Assembly: GCA_946480015.1 (NCBI GenBank) | Contig: CAMLIL010000055.1 | Coordinates: 1 to 37,918 of the forward strand | Reading direction: 5' to 3' | Source of the DNA: an uncultured Oxalobacteraceae bacterium | Lineage (GTDB): Bacteria; Pseudomonadota; Gammaproteobacteria; Burkholderiales; Burkholderiaceae | Length of the DNA stretch: 37,918 bases | Part shown: piece after piece, positions 18,302-26,412 of the stretch | How positions within the stretch are numbered: the stretch's first letter is position 1 | Layout of the letters: the number at the start of each line of letters is the position of its first letter | The notes under the pieces: model-generated | Database searches by the model: none | What the model saw: the letters and a program-made list of their open reading frames with translations, nothing else | What the model was told of the DNA's origin: nothing | Made by a program: the position numbers and the translations under genes

Positions 18302-20563
18302 GTGTCGCGAATTTCATCGAACGCTTCATCGGGCCCGCGCGTTCCCGCTTCAGAGCCGGTGTCCCCCCGTGGGGTGACTGCCATCAAGGATGCGATCGCG
18401 CACGGTAACGCCGACGCGGTGCACGGCAGGCTAAACAGAGCGCCTTTCTCACCTGAAACATGGCAGAAGTTGCTGCGGCATGCCTTCGCGCGCGGAAGCA
18501 ATCAGGCCATCATGAAAGCCTTGCTGCAGCACCGGTCCAGCGATCCTGGGTACGCACTGGAACTTGCAATACGGCACAACGATCTCGCCGTTGCCACCGA
18601 GGCCATGCTGCAAGGCGCTGACCCGGCACGGGCCGGCGCACCTGGGGATACCGACGACATGCGTGCCTTGCTGGCCTGCGTTCGCCGCAAGAACATGCTT
18701 TATCTGTCCGGCGCCGTACAAGGCAGGGAATCCGACCTCGACCGCGCTTTGCGCAAGATGCCGGAACCCGGTGCGTACAGCGCGGCGGACGCCCTCCTGC
18801 GTCAGGCCATCGGTGACGCCCCCCTCTGCGAAGCATGGCGGGATGCGGTGAAGGCGAAGCGCTGCGATATCCAGCGTGCCATCCTTTTGCTTCGTGCCGA
18901 TCAGGACCGCTATTTCCGGGTATTGGAGGAAGATCGGGTGGCCGACAAGGCGATCGCCGCCGTGATGAAGGAGATTGCGTATTTCTCTCCCAAGCGCGGA
19001 TTGCCACAGGCGCTCAATCGAATGGTTACCTTTTCGGGCACTAAGCAGGACATCGGATGCCGCAACTTTGTCGAGCACCGTCAGAAGGTGCAGGAGCGAA
19101 GCCGCGGCAACAAGTTCGATTACGCGCATTACGCAGACGAGGACGCTATCGCCGCCCATGTCTCCATCGAGACCGAAGCGAACTACATGCATCTCAAAAG
19201 ACATGCGGATGAAGTTCGCCTGTTTCACAATCGCGATTTCGGCAAAACCCTTGCGGGACAGTTCGATGCCATGGCAAGCAAGAAGGAGCCCAACCGTCTG
19301 CTATTGCTGACAAGCGGCAATCATGCGATGAGCGTTGGCCTGAAGATCAAAAAAACAGAAAAAGGAAAGCCGCAGTACGTGGTGGAGTTTTTTGATCCCA
19401 ACCGCATCAACAGCCATGTGCGCGTCGCTTCCAGCAACCTGTCCACCATTAAAGCACTGACGCTGAAAAACCTCATCGCCACCAACGACGCATACAACAA
19501 CTACTACCCCGGACCGGACGAGCTCTCCGCGATATTTGTCCGCCCCTCCGTGCAGCAAGAGGCTGCCGGAACCAGCCATGCTTCAGGTGCAATCCCCGAC
19601 CGAACACTGACAAGCGGCATCGAGTACAAGAACCCCAGTGTTGCTGCGATCTTTCATCTGCTCAGCCATGGCTTTGGGGGAGACCTGAGACGCTTGAAGA
19701 CGGAGATTGCTAGCCGCCCCGTGGAAGAGCGTATCCGCCTGGTGGAAGCACGAAACGCAGACAGGGTTCCCGGGCTTTACAGCGCCTTCTATCACGGTGA
19801 TGCCGATGTCTTCGCAGCATACGCCGAATTGATGGAGCTGGTACCGGCCCGGAAACGTGCAGCATTGGCAGCGGCCAAAAGAGCGGATGGGGTACCCGCA
19901 TTGCACATGGCGTTGCAGGGCGGACGTGCCCCTGCCATCAGGGCATTCGGCAAAGTGCTGGAACAGGTGCCCCTGGTGGAGCGCGCAAAGCTGCTGGCGG
20001 CGAACCGTCCCTCGGATGGCACCCCCGGCCTTGCCATGGCTTTCGAAAACGGCCACGCCGACGCGATCGAGGCATTCGGCGAACTGCTTGACCTGGTGCC
20101 TCCCTCGGAACGCGTCAGCCTGCTCATGGCGCCATATGCCGGCCAGCTTCCGGGACTCTCGCTCGCCATGGAGAACGGCCATGGCAATGCCGTCCGTGCC
20201 TTCGGGAAATTGCTGAAGAAAGTAGCGCCGGAACATCGCGCGGAGCTGCTGGCGGCAAAAGATGCCGATGGCAATCCTGCACTGCATTACGCCTTGCAGG
20301 AAGATCACCCGGACGCCGTGAAGGCATTTGGCGAACTGCTGGAACTGGTGCCGTTGAAGGAGCGGGTCAGTCTGCTGTCTGCAACGGCATCGGACGGAAT
20401 ACCTATTCTTGCCAGCGCACTTAAAAACGGCAAAAGGAAGGCGGCCGATCAATTCGTCGAAATAGCCAAAAACACCGCTATCGCTCTCGACGGCCGGGAA
20501 CGTGATGAGTTCATGCTGTACATCAGAAATATCCTTACGCCGTACAGATCGCAAACCCGGTGA
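18302..20563 (+). CDS. EspL/OspD (ShET2-type) candidate type III effector protease with tandem repeats
   Basis: The 753-residue product starts at GTG, with AGGAAAGG upstream. Residues 1-22 are rich in Ser and Pro, as in many type III secretion signals. Residues about 24-130 form degenerate ankyrin-like helices (AIAHGNADAVHGRL, AIRHNDLAVATEAML). The core has DIGCRNFVEH (Cys253), SGNHAMSVGLKI (His341) and VVEFFDPNRI (Asp365). The 88 and 24 residue spacings are close to those I recall for the EspL triad (Cys47, His131, Asp153: 84 and 22). Six 42-43-residue repeats occupy residues 472-724. There is no signal peptide or membrane segment. Base composition is visibly less GC-rich than in the neighbours (27 G/C of 60 at 19321-19380 against 44 of 60 at 17641-17700), suggesting transfer. 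EspL cleaves host RHIM proteins; the target here is unknown. A non-secreted ankyrin-type protein is the alternative. Confidence 0.75.
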   Translation: MSRISSNASSGPRVPASEPVSPRGVTAIKDAIAHGNADAVHGRLNRAPFSPETWQKLLRHAFARGSNQAIMKALLQHRSSDPGYALELAIRHNDLAVATEAMLQGADPARAGAPGDTDDMRALLACVRRKNMLYLSGAVQGRESDLDRALRKMPEPGAYSAADALLRQAIGDAPLCEAWRDAVKAKRCDIQRAILLLRADQDRYFRVLEEDRVADKAIAAVMKEIAYFSPKRGLPQALNRMVTFSGTKQDIGCRNFVEHRQKVQERSRGNKFDYAHYADEDAIAAHVSIETEANYMHLKRHADEVRLFHNRDFGKTLAGQFDAMASKKEPNRLLLLTSGNHAMSVGLKIKKTEKGKPQYVVEFFDPNRINSHVRVASSNLSTIKALTLKNLIATNDAYNNYYPGPDELSAIFVRPSVQQEAAGTSHASGAIPDRTLTSGIEYKNPSVAAIFHLLSHGFGGDLRRLKTEIASRPVEERIRLVEARNADRVPGLYSAFYHGDADVFAAYAELMELVPARKRAALAAAKRADGVPALHMALQGGRAPAIRAFGKVLEQVPLVERAKLLAANRPSDGTPGLAMAFENGHADAIEAFGELLDLVPPSERVSLLMAPYAGQLPGLSLAMENGHGNAVRAFGKLLKKVAPEHRAELLAAKDADGNPALHYALQEDHPDAVKAFGELLELVPLKERVSLLSATASDGIPILASALKNGKRKAADQFVEIAKNTAIALDGRERDEFMLYIRNILTPYRSQTR
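19715..20473 (+). repeat. Six tandem 42-43-residue protein repeats
   Basis: Within the effector-like gene, units start at 19715, 19841, 19967, 20096, 20222 and 20348. Five are 126 bases (42 residues); the third has one extra codon. The shared pattern is VPxxERxxLLAAxxxDGxP followed by xLxxALxxGHxxAIxAFGxLL and two residues. The DNA copies have diverged, so the expansion is not recent. The pattern is ankyrin-like (compare DGxTPLHxAAxxGH) but with a longer period than the usual 33. Confidence 0.92.
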
Positions 20564-20826
20564 ATGAAAGCCAGCCAGGGGCGCATCCTTTCCGCCCTAG
20601 CCTCGGCAGGTGTGGTCATCCCGCTACACATTTGTGCGCGTGATGCAACAAATGTTGGCTTTCTACGTGAAACAAATTCCCCTAGTTGATGCAATACCTA
20701 TAATCGGCTGCATGGCCTTCCCTCTGTGCACCGCCCGGAACGCAATATTTGGCCTGGAATCCGTGCAATTTATATGTACGTCGAATAAATAGCCAAGAGA
20801 AATCGTATTTGTCATGCCTTCCCCCG

Positions 20827-20858
20827 TTCATGCATAGTTTGTAAGGGAGATGCATGAA
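20827..20858. repeat. Perfect 9-base inverted repeat before the TonB receptor
   Basis: TTCATGCAT and ATGCATGAA are exact reverse complements separated by 14 bases. There is no T-run, so it is not a typical terminator. It may be an operator, or a leader hairpin that would cover the AAGGGAG sequence in its loop. Confidence 0.6.
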
Positions 20859-21018
20859 TGCTCACAAAAACATCACCAAGGTAACTGTACGGCAGGCCGC
20901 CATGTCACAGCCGCGACACATGCGGACGCTACAGTTGCCGCTTTGGTGCGGGTCACAAGCCCGGAACAATATGAAGACGCAGGTAAATCGGGACCTGCCA
21001 ACCGACGATTTCACATGA
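20854..21018 (+). CDS. Possible 54-residue leader or remnant peptide
   Basis: An open frame starting MNAHKNITKVTVRQAAMSQP follows AAGGGAG at a suitable distance and ends at TGA 15 bases before the TonB receptor start. I do not recognise the sequence; a second frame (20850-21050) overlaps it. It could be a leader peptide, a decayed gene or chance. Confidence 0.2.
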   Translation: MNAHKNITKVTVRQAAMSQPRHMRTLQLPLWCGSQARNNMKTQVNRDLPTDDFT

Positions 21019-21033
21019 ACCAGGGAGTTTTGA

Positions 21034-23412
21034 ATGCATTCCGCTTTTAGACAACAACCAACCCTTCGCTTGAGCCTGATCGCCGTAGCCTGCCAGATGG
21101 CTTGTCTGAGCCTGGCCAGCGCGCAAAGTGCAACCGAGCCGGTGGCCACCGCGCCCAAGGCGGAGGTCATCATTACCGGTAAAAAAATTGGTATGGGTCT
21201 GATGGTGGCCGAAGATGCGCCGAAAGCGCGTTCGACGATCACGGCGGAAGAATTGGAAAAGCAGCGCCCGACCGGCAACGCGTTCGAAGCGCTGGAAATG
21301 CTCCCTGCGGTGAACAGTTTCAACCACGATGCGACCGGCCTGTTCGGCGGCGGCCTGACCCTGCGCGGCTTTAACAGCGACCAAATCGGCGCCACCATCA
21401 ACGGCGTGCCGGTCAACGATTCGGGCAGCTTCTCGGTGTTCCCTCAGGAATACGTGGACCAGGAAAATACCTGCACCCAGTTCGTCACCCAGGGTTCAAC
21501 CGACGTCGACTCGCCACAGGTGGGCGCCACCGGCGGTAACTTTGGCATTATCACTTGCAACCCTGAAGACCAGCAGCGCGTGCGCGTGATGCAGACCTTC
21601 GGCCAGCTGTCGATGCACAAAACCTTCGTGCGCTACGATACCGGCCGCTTTGCCGACAACCGCGCCAAGGCCTTCCTGTCGGTGTCGCATGCCAAGACCA
21701 ACAAGTGGAAAGGCCTGGGCATCGGTAACCGCGATCACCTCGACGCGGGTTTCGACTACGACTGGGACCGCTTCAATTTCATCCACGCCACCGTGCTGTG
21801 GAACGATGCGCTCAATAACAATATCGGCAGCTTCAGCTTGGCCGACCTGAACAAGAACGGCTACTACTACGAGTTTTCGCGCACCTTCACCCCGGGCCAC
21901 CTGCCCGCGGTAACAGGCACGGCGCAAAAGGAAACCGGTCCGACGCCGCAGTTCTATCAGCTGGCCACCAACCCGTTCAAGAACGGCATCGCCTCGGCCA
22001 CGGCGCAGTTCCGCCTGACACCCGACCTGGACCTGAAAGTGCTGCCGTATTTCTGGTACGGTTTCGGCACCGGCGGCGTGCAGCAGCGCGCCCAGGCGGA
22101 AAACGCCTTCCTCGACAAGAGCACCGGCAAACTGACCGCCGGCGTCGACCTGAACGGCGACGGCGACACGCTCGACACCGTGATCGTCGCCAATTCGTCG
22201 GTGACGTACACCAAGCGTCCGGGGCTGACGACCTCGCTGACCTATCACCTGGGCGACCACGCTATCCTGGGCGGCTTCTGGTGGGAGCGCGCACGCCATG
22301 AGCAGACCGGGCCGATGGTCCCAGTGAGCAACGAAGGCATTCCTGCGGATTACTTCCTGCAAGACCAGCAGATTCTCCGTCCGGACGGTACGCCGTTCCA
22401 GTCGCGCGACTGGCTGACCATCTCGACGGCCTATCAAGCCTTCCTGCAAGACACCTTCAAGCTGCTCGACGACAAGCTGACCGTCAACATCGGCGTGCGC
22501 ACTCCGCACATCAAGCGTGACTTCACCAACCGCGCCAACGAGGGAAGCAACTCGGGCATCACTTACCGTATCGAAAACACCTACAACGACGTGCTGCCGC
22601 AGTTCGGCCTGCGTTACCAGCTGACCGCCGACGACCAGCTGTACGGTTCGATCGCCAAGAACATGAAGGCGCCGCCCAACTTCGTGTTTGCGACCACCAA
22701 CTCGAACATCAAGCTGGTCAATGGCGTGCCGGTGTTCGTCGATAACGTCAAAGCCGAGACCTCGGTCAACCTCGACATCGGTATTCGTCACCAGACTCCG
22801 GCGTGGATCGGCACCTTCAATATCTACTCGATCAACTTCAAGGACCGCCAGGCCACCGCCTTCAACCCGGTCAGCGCGGTCAGCACCCTCACCAACGTGG
22901 GTGAAGTGAAGAACAAGGGCTTCGAGATCGAGGCCGGTAACCGTCCGTGGCACGGCCTGGCGTTCTATGCCTCGTATGGCTACAGCAAGAGTGAAGTCCA
23001 GGCCGACCTGCAGGTGGGCGCCACCGCCATCCTGCCGACCAAGGGCAAGGAAATGCCGCTGACGCCACGCCAGAAGGCCGGCCTGTCGGTCGAATATCAG
23101 GAAGGTGCTTTCTGGATCCGCGGCAAGGCCAAGGCCACCAGCCAGCAGATGGCGACGCTGACCAACGACGAAATCGTACCGGGCTACACCCTGTTCGGCA
23201 TCGACGGCGGTTACACCTTCCCCAACTACGGCATCATGAAGCGCCCCAAGCTGCAGTTCAACATCAGTAACGTGACCAACAAGCAATATCGCAATCCGTC
23301 GTCGCAGAGCGTCACGAATGCCGCCGCGTATCCAGGCGTCACGGCCAAGACTGTGTTCTACTACCTTGGTGCGCCACGCTTCACCTCGGTGACTTTCTCG
23401 GCTGACTTCTAA
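21034..23412 (+). CDS. TonB-dependent outer-membrane receptor
   Basis: The 792-residue product has a signal peptide (to about SLASAQS, residue 32), a TonB-box-like segment AEVIITGKK, a plug domain with ALEMLPAVNSFNHDA, LTLRGFNSDQIGATINGVPV and VGATGGNFGIIT, and then a long beta-barrel ending in TSVTFSADF with the terminal Phe typical of outer-membrane proteins. It should import a scarce substrate using TonB energy. AGGGAG lies before the ATG. It has its own terminator and is followed by exported nucleotide-degrading enzymes, so nucleotides, nucleosides or oligonucleotides are plausible ligands; this is inference from position. Confidence 0.93.
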   Translation: MHSAFRQQPTLRLSLIAVACQMACLSLASAQSATEPVATAPKAEVIITGKKIGMGLMVAEDAPKARSTITAEELEKQRPTGNAFEALEMLPAVNSFNHDATGLFGGGLTLRGFNSDQIGATINGVPVNDSGSFSVFPQEYVDQENTCTQFVTQGSTDVDSPQVGATGGNFGIITCNPEDQQRVRVMQTFGQLSMHKTFVRYDTGRFADNRAKAFLSVSHAKTNKWKGLGIGNRDHLDAGFDYDWDRFNFIHATVLWNDALNNNIGSFSLADLNKNGYYYEFSRTFTPGHLPAVTGTAQKETGPTPQFYQLATNPFKNGIASATAQFRLTPDLDLKVLPYFWYGFGTGGVQQRAQAENAFLDKSTGKLTAGVDLNGDGDTLDTVIVANSSVTYTKRPGLTTSLTYHLGDHAILGGFWWERARHEQTGPMVPVSNEGIPADYFLQDQQILRPDGTPFQSRDWLTISTAYQAFLQDTFKLLDDKLTVNIGVRTPHIKRDFTNRANEGSNSGITYRIENTYNDVLPQFGLRYQLTADDQLYGSIAKNMKAPPNFVFATTNSNIKLVNGVPVFVDNVKAETSVNLDIGIRHQTPAWIGTFNIYSINFKDRQATAFNPVSAVSTLTNVGEVKNKGFEIEAGNRPWHGLAFYASYGYSKSEVQADLQVGATAILPTKGKEMPLTPRQKAGLSVEYQEGAFWIRGKAKATSQQMATLTNDEIVPGYTLFGIDGGYTFPNYGIMKRPKLQFNISNVTNKQYRNPSSQSVTNAAAYPGVTAKTVFYYLGAPRFTSVTFSADF

Positions 23413-23434
23413 GCCGTATCATGAGCTGAACAAG

Positions 23435-23457
23435 AACAGGCCTTCGGGCCTGTTTTT
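23435..23457 (+). terminator. Rho-independent terminator after the TonB receptor
   Basis: AACAGGCC, tetraloop TTCG, GGCCTGTT, followed by TTT: a stable UUCG-capped stem with a T-run, 23 bases beyond the receptor stop. The nucleotidase gene starts 31 bases further on and should have separate or read-through transcription. Confidence 0.9.
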
Positions 23458-23487
23458 ACGTGGTCATCTTCACAGGAACTCTCATCT

Positions 23488-25188
23488 ATGACGACGCTTT
23501 TACAAGCACGCCGCTTTGCCGCCCTGATCGCCCTGAGCACGTCCGTGCTGATGTCCGCCTGCGTGACTCCCCCGGCGGCGCCCATCGACATCAATCTGGT
23601 GGCGATGAACGACTTCCACGGCCACCTGGAAGCGAGCAAATTCACCTACGCGCCCAAGCCCGGCGCCGCATCGGTCAGCGTGCAGGCCGGTGGTGTATCG
23701 ACGCTGGCGTCGGCCCTGCGGGCCTGGCGCGCCGAGGACCCAAACCTGCTGTTCGTGGCCGCCGGCGACCTGGTCGGCGGCAGTCCCGCAATGAGCTCGA
23801 TGTGGGCCGACGAGCCGTCCCTGACCGCGCTCGACATGCTCGGCCTGAACGTGACTTCGGTCGGCAACCACGAATTCGACCATGGCCGCAAGGAGCTGCT
23901 GCGCCAGCAGCACGGCGGCTGCGATTCGAGCCGGCCGGACAAGGCCTGCAAATTCACTCCCTATTTCAACGGCGCCAAATTCACCTACCTGGCCGCCAAT
24001 GTGATCGACAACAGCACCGGCAAGCCGCTGCTGCCGGCCTGGCGCATCGAGGAAGTGCGCGGCGTGAAGGTGGCCTTTATCGGCGCGGTGCTGAAGGGCA
24101 CCTCGTCGGTGGTGCTGGCATCGGGCATCGCGGGCCTGTCCTTCGTCGACGAAGCCGACGCCATCAACAAGGCGCTGGCCGAAGTGCGCGCCAAGGGCGC
24201 AACGGTGTTCGTGGTTCTGATCCACGAAGGCGCGCACACCGACGAAGGCTTTGCCGAACCCAACTGCAGCAAGCTTGAGGGGCCGGTGGTCGATATCGCC
24301 AAACGGCTCGATCCGGCGCTGCGCCTGATCGTCAGCGGCCACACCCATACCGGCTTTCAGTGCAAGATCGGCGATCGCGTGATTACCCAGGCCGAAATGG
24401 GCGGGCACGTCCTCACGCGCATTGCGCTGTCGGTGGACCCGGCCAGCCGGTCCCTGTGCGACATCCGCGTGCACAACGTACTCATGAGCGCCGGCGCCTG
24501 GCCGCCAGTGCCGGAAGTGGACGAATTCATGCGCACCGTAAAAGAGCGCAGCAATGCGGTGCTGGCGCGCCCGGTGGCGCGGCTTGGCGTGCGCTCGATC
24601 GGACGCACACTCAACGCCGCCGGCGAAGCGCCGCTGGGCGACCTGGCCGCCGACGCCGTGCTGGCCGCCACCCGCCAGCTGGGCGTGCAGATCGGCTTCA
24701 TGAACATCGCCGGCTTGCGCAGGGATATCGACGTCGACGCCGACATGCAGGTGCGCTACAGCCATGTCCAGGCGGTGCTGCCGTTTTCCAATACCTTGGT
24801 GACCATGGACCTGACCGGCGCGCAGCTGCGCGAGCTGCTGGAACAGCAGTGGCGCGGCGGCAGCGAGCCGACCCGCTCGATGCTGCAGGTGTCCGGCAGT
24901 TTCAGCTACAGCTGGGATGCGACCCGGCCGCAGGGCCAGCGCGTGATCCCCGCCAGCATCAAGGTCGACGGCGTGCCGCTGGACGACGCCAAGGTGTACC
25001 GCATCGCTGCGAATAACTTCTTGGCCGAAGGAGGTGATAATCTGCCGATGTTCAGGCAGGGCGCCAACAAGGTCGATACCGGTATTCGTGATGTCGACGC
25101 GTTCGCGGCCTACATTGAACAGCGCGATCGCGCCGGCAAGCCCGCCGGCAGCGCAGTCACCGCAGGACGCATCACAAGGATCAAATGA
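23488..25188 (+). CDS. Exported 5'-nucleotidase / metallophosphatase (UshA-type), probable lipoprotein
   Basis: The enzyme removes phosphate from 5'-nucleotides outside the cytoplasm. The 566-residue product has a signal sequence ending LMSAC, a near-lipobox with Cys25, so it is probably a lipoprotein. The metallophosphatase domain follows: VAMNDFHGHLE (metal ligands D42, H44), SVGNHEFDHGRKELL and LIVSGHTHTGF. The C-terminal 5'-nucleotidase domain has FMNIAGLRRDI, PFSNTLVTMDLTGAQLRELL and AANNFLAEGGDNLPMF. An unusual Cys-containing insertion (QQHGGCDSSRPDKACKF) lies after the GNHEFDHG motif. The stop overlaps the next gene as ATGA. Confidence 0.92.
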   Translation: MTTLLQARRFAALIALSTSVLMSACVTPPAAPIDINLVAMNDFHGHLEASKFTYAPKPGAASVSVQAGGVSTLASALRAWRAEDPNLLFVAAGDLVGGSPAMSSMWADEPSLTALDMLGLNVTSVGNHEFDHGRKELLRQQHGGCDSSRPDKACKFTPYFNGAKFTYLAANVIDNSTGKPLLPAWRIEEVRGVKVAFIGAVLKGTSSVVLASGIAGLSFVDEADAINKALAEVRAKGATVFVVLIHEGAHTDEGFAEPNCSKLEGPVVDIAKRLDPALRLIVSGHTHTGFQCKIGDRVITQAEMGGHVLTRIALSVDPASRSLCDIRVHNVLMSAGAWPPVPEVDEFMRTVKERSNAVLARPVARLGVRSIGRTLNAAGEAPLGDLAADAVLAATRQLGVQIGFMNIAGLRRDIDVDADMQVRYSHVQAVLPFSNTLVTMDLTGAQLRELLEQQWRGGSEPTRSMLQVSGSFSYSWDATRPQGQRVIPASIKVDGVPLDDAKVYRIAANNFLAEGGDNLPMFRQGANKVDTGIRDVDAFAAYIEQRDRAGKPAGSAVTAGRITRIK

Positions 25189-26396
25189 AACGCATTACGC
25201 TGTTGCTGGCCGCAGTCTGCGCCGCCCCGCTGGCCTACGCCGACTTTGCCATACCGGGCTTCGAACTGATTCAGACGGCGCCGCTCGAAACCACCCTGGT
25301 CAACCGCGATCTGCGCGACCCGGCCACGGTCTGGATCCAGCTGTTCGACGGCGCCACCCGCGAGATCGTCATCGGCCAGTTCTACGCCGTCAGCAAGGCC
25401 GGCACGCCGTTCGATAGAGTGGTGGACCGGCTGGCCGCCGCCGGCCGGCGCGGCGTCAAAATCCGCTTTCTGCTGGACCGCAAGGGCATCGGCATGTCCG
25501 ATCCGGCCACGGTGGAGCGCCTGCGCGCCGTGCCCAATCTGGAGCTGCGCATCCTCGACTACGGCAAGCTGACCGGGACCGGCATCAATCATGCCAAGTA
25601 CCTGGCGGTGGACGGCAAGGCCGCTTACATCGGCAGCCAGAATTTCGACTGGCGCTCGTTCATGCACATCCACGAGACCGGGCTGCTGGTCACCGATCCC
25701 ACCGTGGTAGGGCAGGTGCTGGCGGTGTTCGAGCAGGACTGGCGCGCGCACCAGCAGCTGTCGGCGGGCGACCCCGTGCCGCGCTACAGCGTGGTGCCGC
25801 TGATCCGCGCCAACGGGCCGGTGCAGCTGCTGTCCAGCCCCGCCGCCTACAATCCGGCCGGCGTGGCCGATTCGGAAGCGGTGCTGCCGACCCTGCTGGC
25901 CGACGCCAAAAGCGAGATTCGCATCCAGCTCCTCGACTACGCGCCGCTCGGCTACGGCCCCGACAATACCCGTCCGTACTACGGCGTGATCGACAACGCC
26001 CTCCGGACCGCCGCAACGCGCGGCGTCACGGTCAAGCTGCTGGTGTCGAACTGGAACCTGGAACAACCCGCGCTGGCCTACCTGAAGAGCCTCGCGCTGG
26101 TGCCGCACGTGCAGGTGAAAATCGCGACCCTGCCGCCGGCGTCGGGCGGCCCGATTCCGTACGCCCGCGTCATCCACAGCAAGATCATGTCGATCGACGG
26201 CAAGCTGGCCTGGGTCGGCACCAGCAACTGGGCCGGCGGCTATTTCGACAAATCGCGCAATCTCGAAGTCGTACTGCGCAACGAAAAGATGGCGCAGCGC
26301 CTCAGCGCGCTGCACGAGCAGACCTGGAGCTCGCCCTACGCCCAGCCGCTCGACATCGCCAGGGACTATCCGAAACCGAACAAGGCAGCCCAATAG
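25185..26396 (+). CDS. Exported phospholipase D-like protein with two HKD motifs
   Basis: The 403-residue product has a signal peptide (ITLLLAAVCAAPLAYA, cleavage near residue 19) and two phospholipase D catalytic motifs: NHAKYLAVD (H136, K138, D143) and HSKIMSIDG (H331, K333, D338), each followed by a GSQN/GTSN segment. Such two-motif enzymes are phosphodiesterases acting on phospholipids or nucleic acids, as in the PLD3/PLD4 and Nuc groups. Sitting between a nucleotidase and an S1/P1 nuclease and overlapping the first by four bases, a nuclease role is attractive, but lipid substrates cannot be excluded from sequence. Confidence 0.87.
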   Translation: MKRITLLLAAVCAAPLAYADFAIPGFELIQTAPLETTLVNRDLRDPATVWIQLFDGATREIVIGQFYAVSKAGTPFDRVVDRLAAAGRRGVKIRFLLDRKGIGMSDPATVERLRAVPNLELRILDYGKLTGTGINHAKYLAVDGKAAYIGSQNFDWRSFMHIHETGLLVTDPTVVGQVLAVFEQDWRAHQQLSAGDPVPRYSVVPLIRANGPVQLLSSPAAYNPAGVADSEAVLPTLLADAKSEIRIQLLDYAPLGYGPDNTRPYYGVIDNALRTAATRGVTVKLLVSNWNLEQPALAYLKSLALVPHVQVKIATLPPASGGPIPYARVIHSKIMSIDGKLAWVGTSNWAGGYFDKSRNLEVVLRNEKMAQRLSALHEQTWSSPYAQPLDIARDYPKPNKAAQ

Positions 26397-26412
26397 GGCA
26401 AAGGAGCAATCC

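Larger units (their letters stand above)
20564..21033. other. Intergenic region upstream of the first TonB receptor
   Basis: This 470-base gap is AT-rich compared with the surrounding genes, particularly 20636-20850. A TATAAT at 20699-20704 could be a -10 element, without a clear -35 partner at normal spacing. It holds a 9-base inverted repeat (20827-20858) and one short frame with a ribosome-binding-like sequence (20854-21018). Confidence 0.55.
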
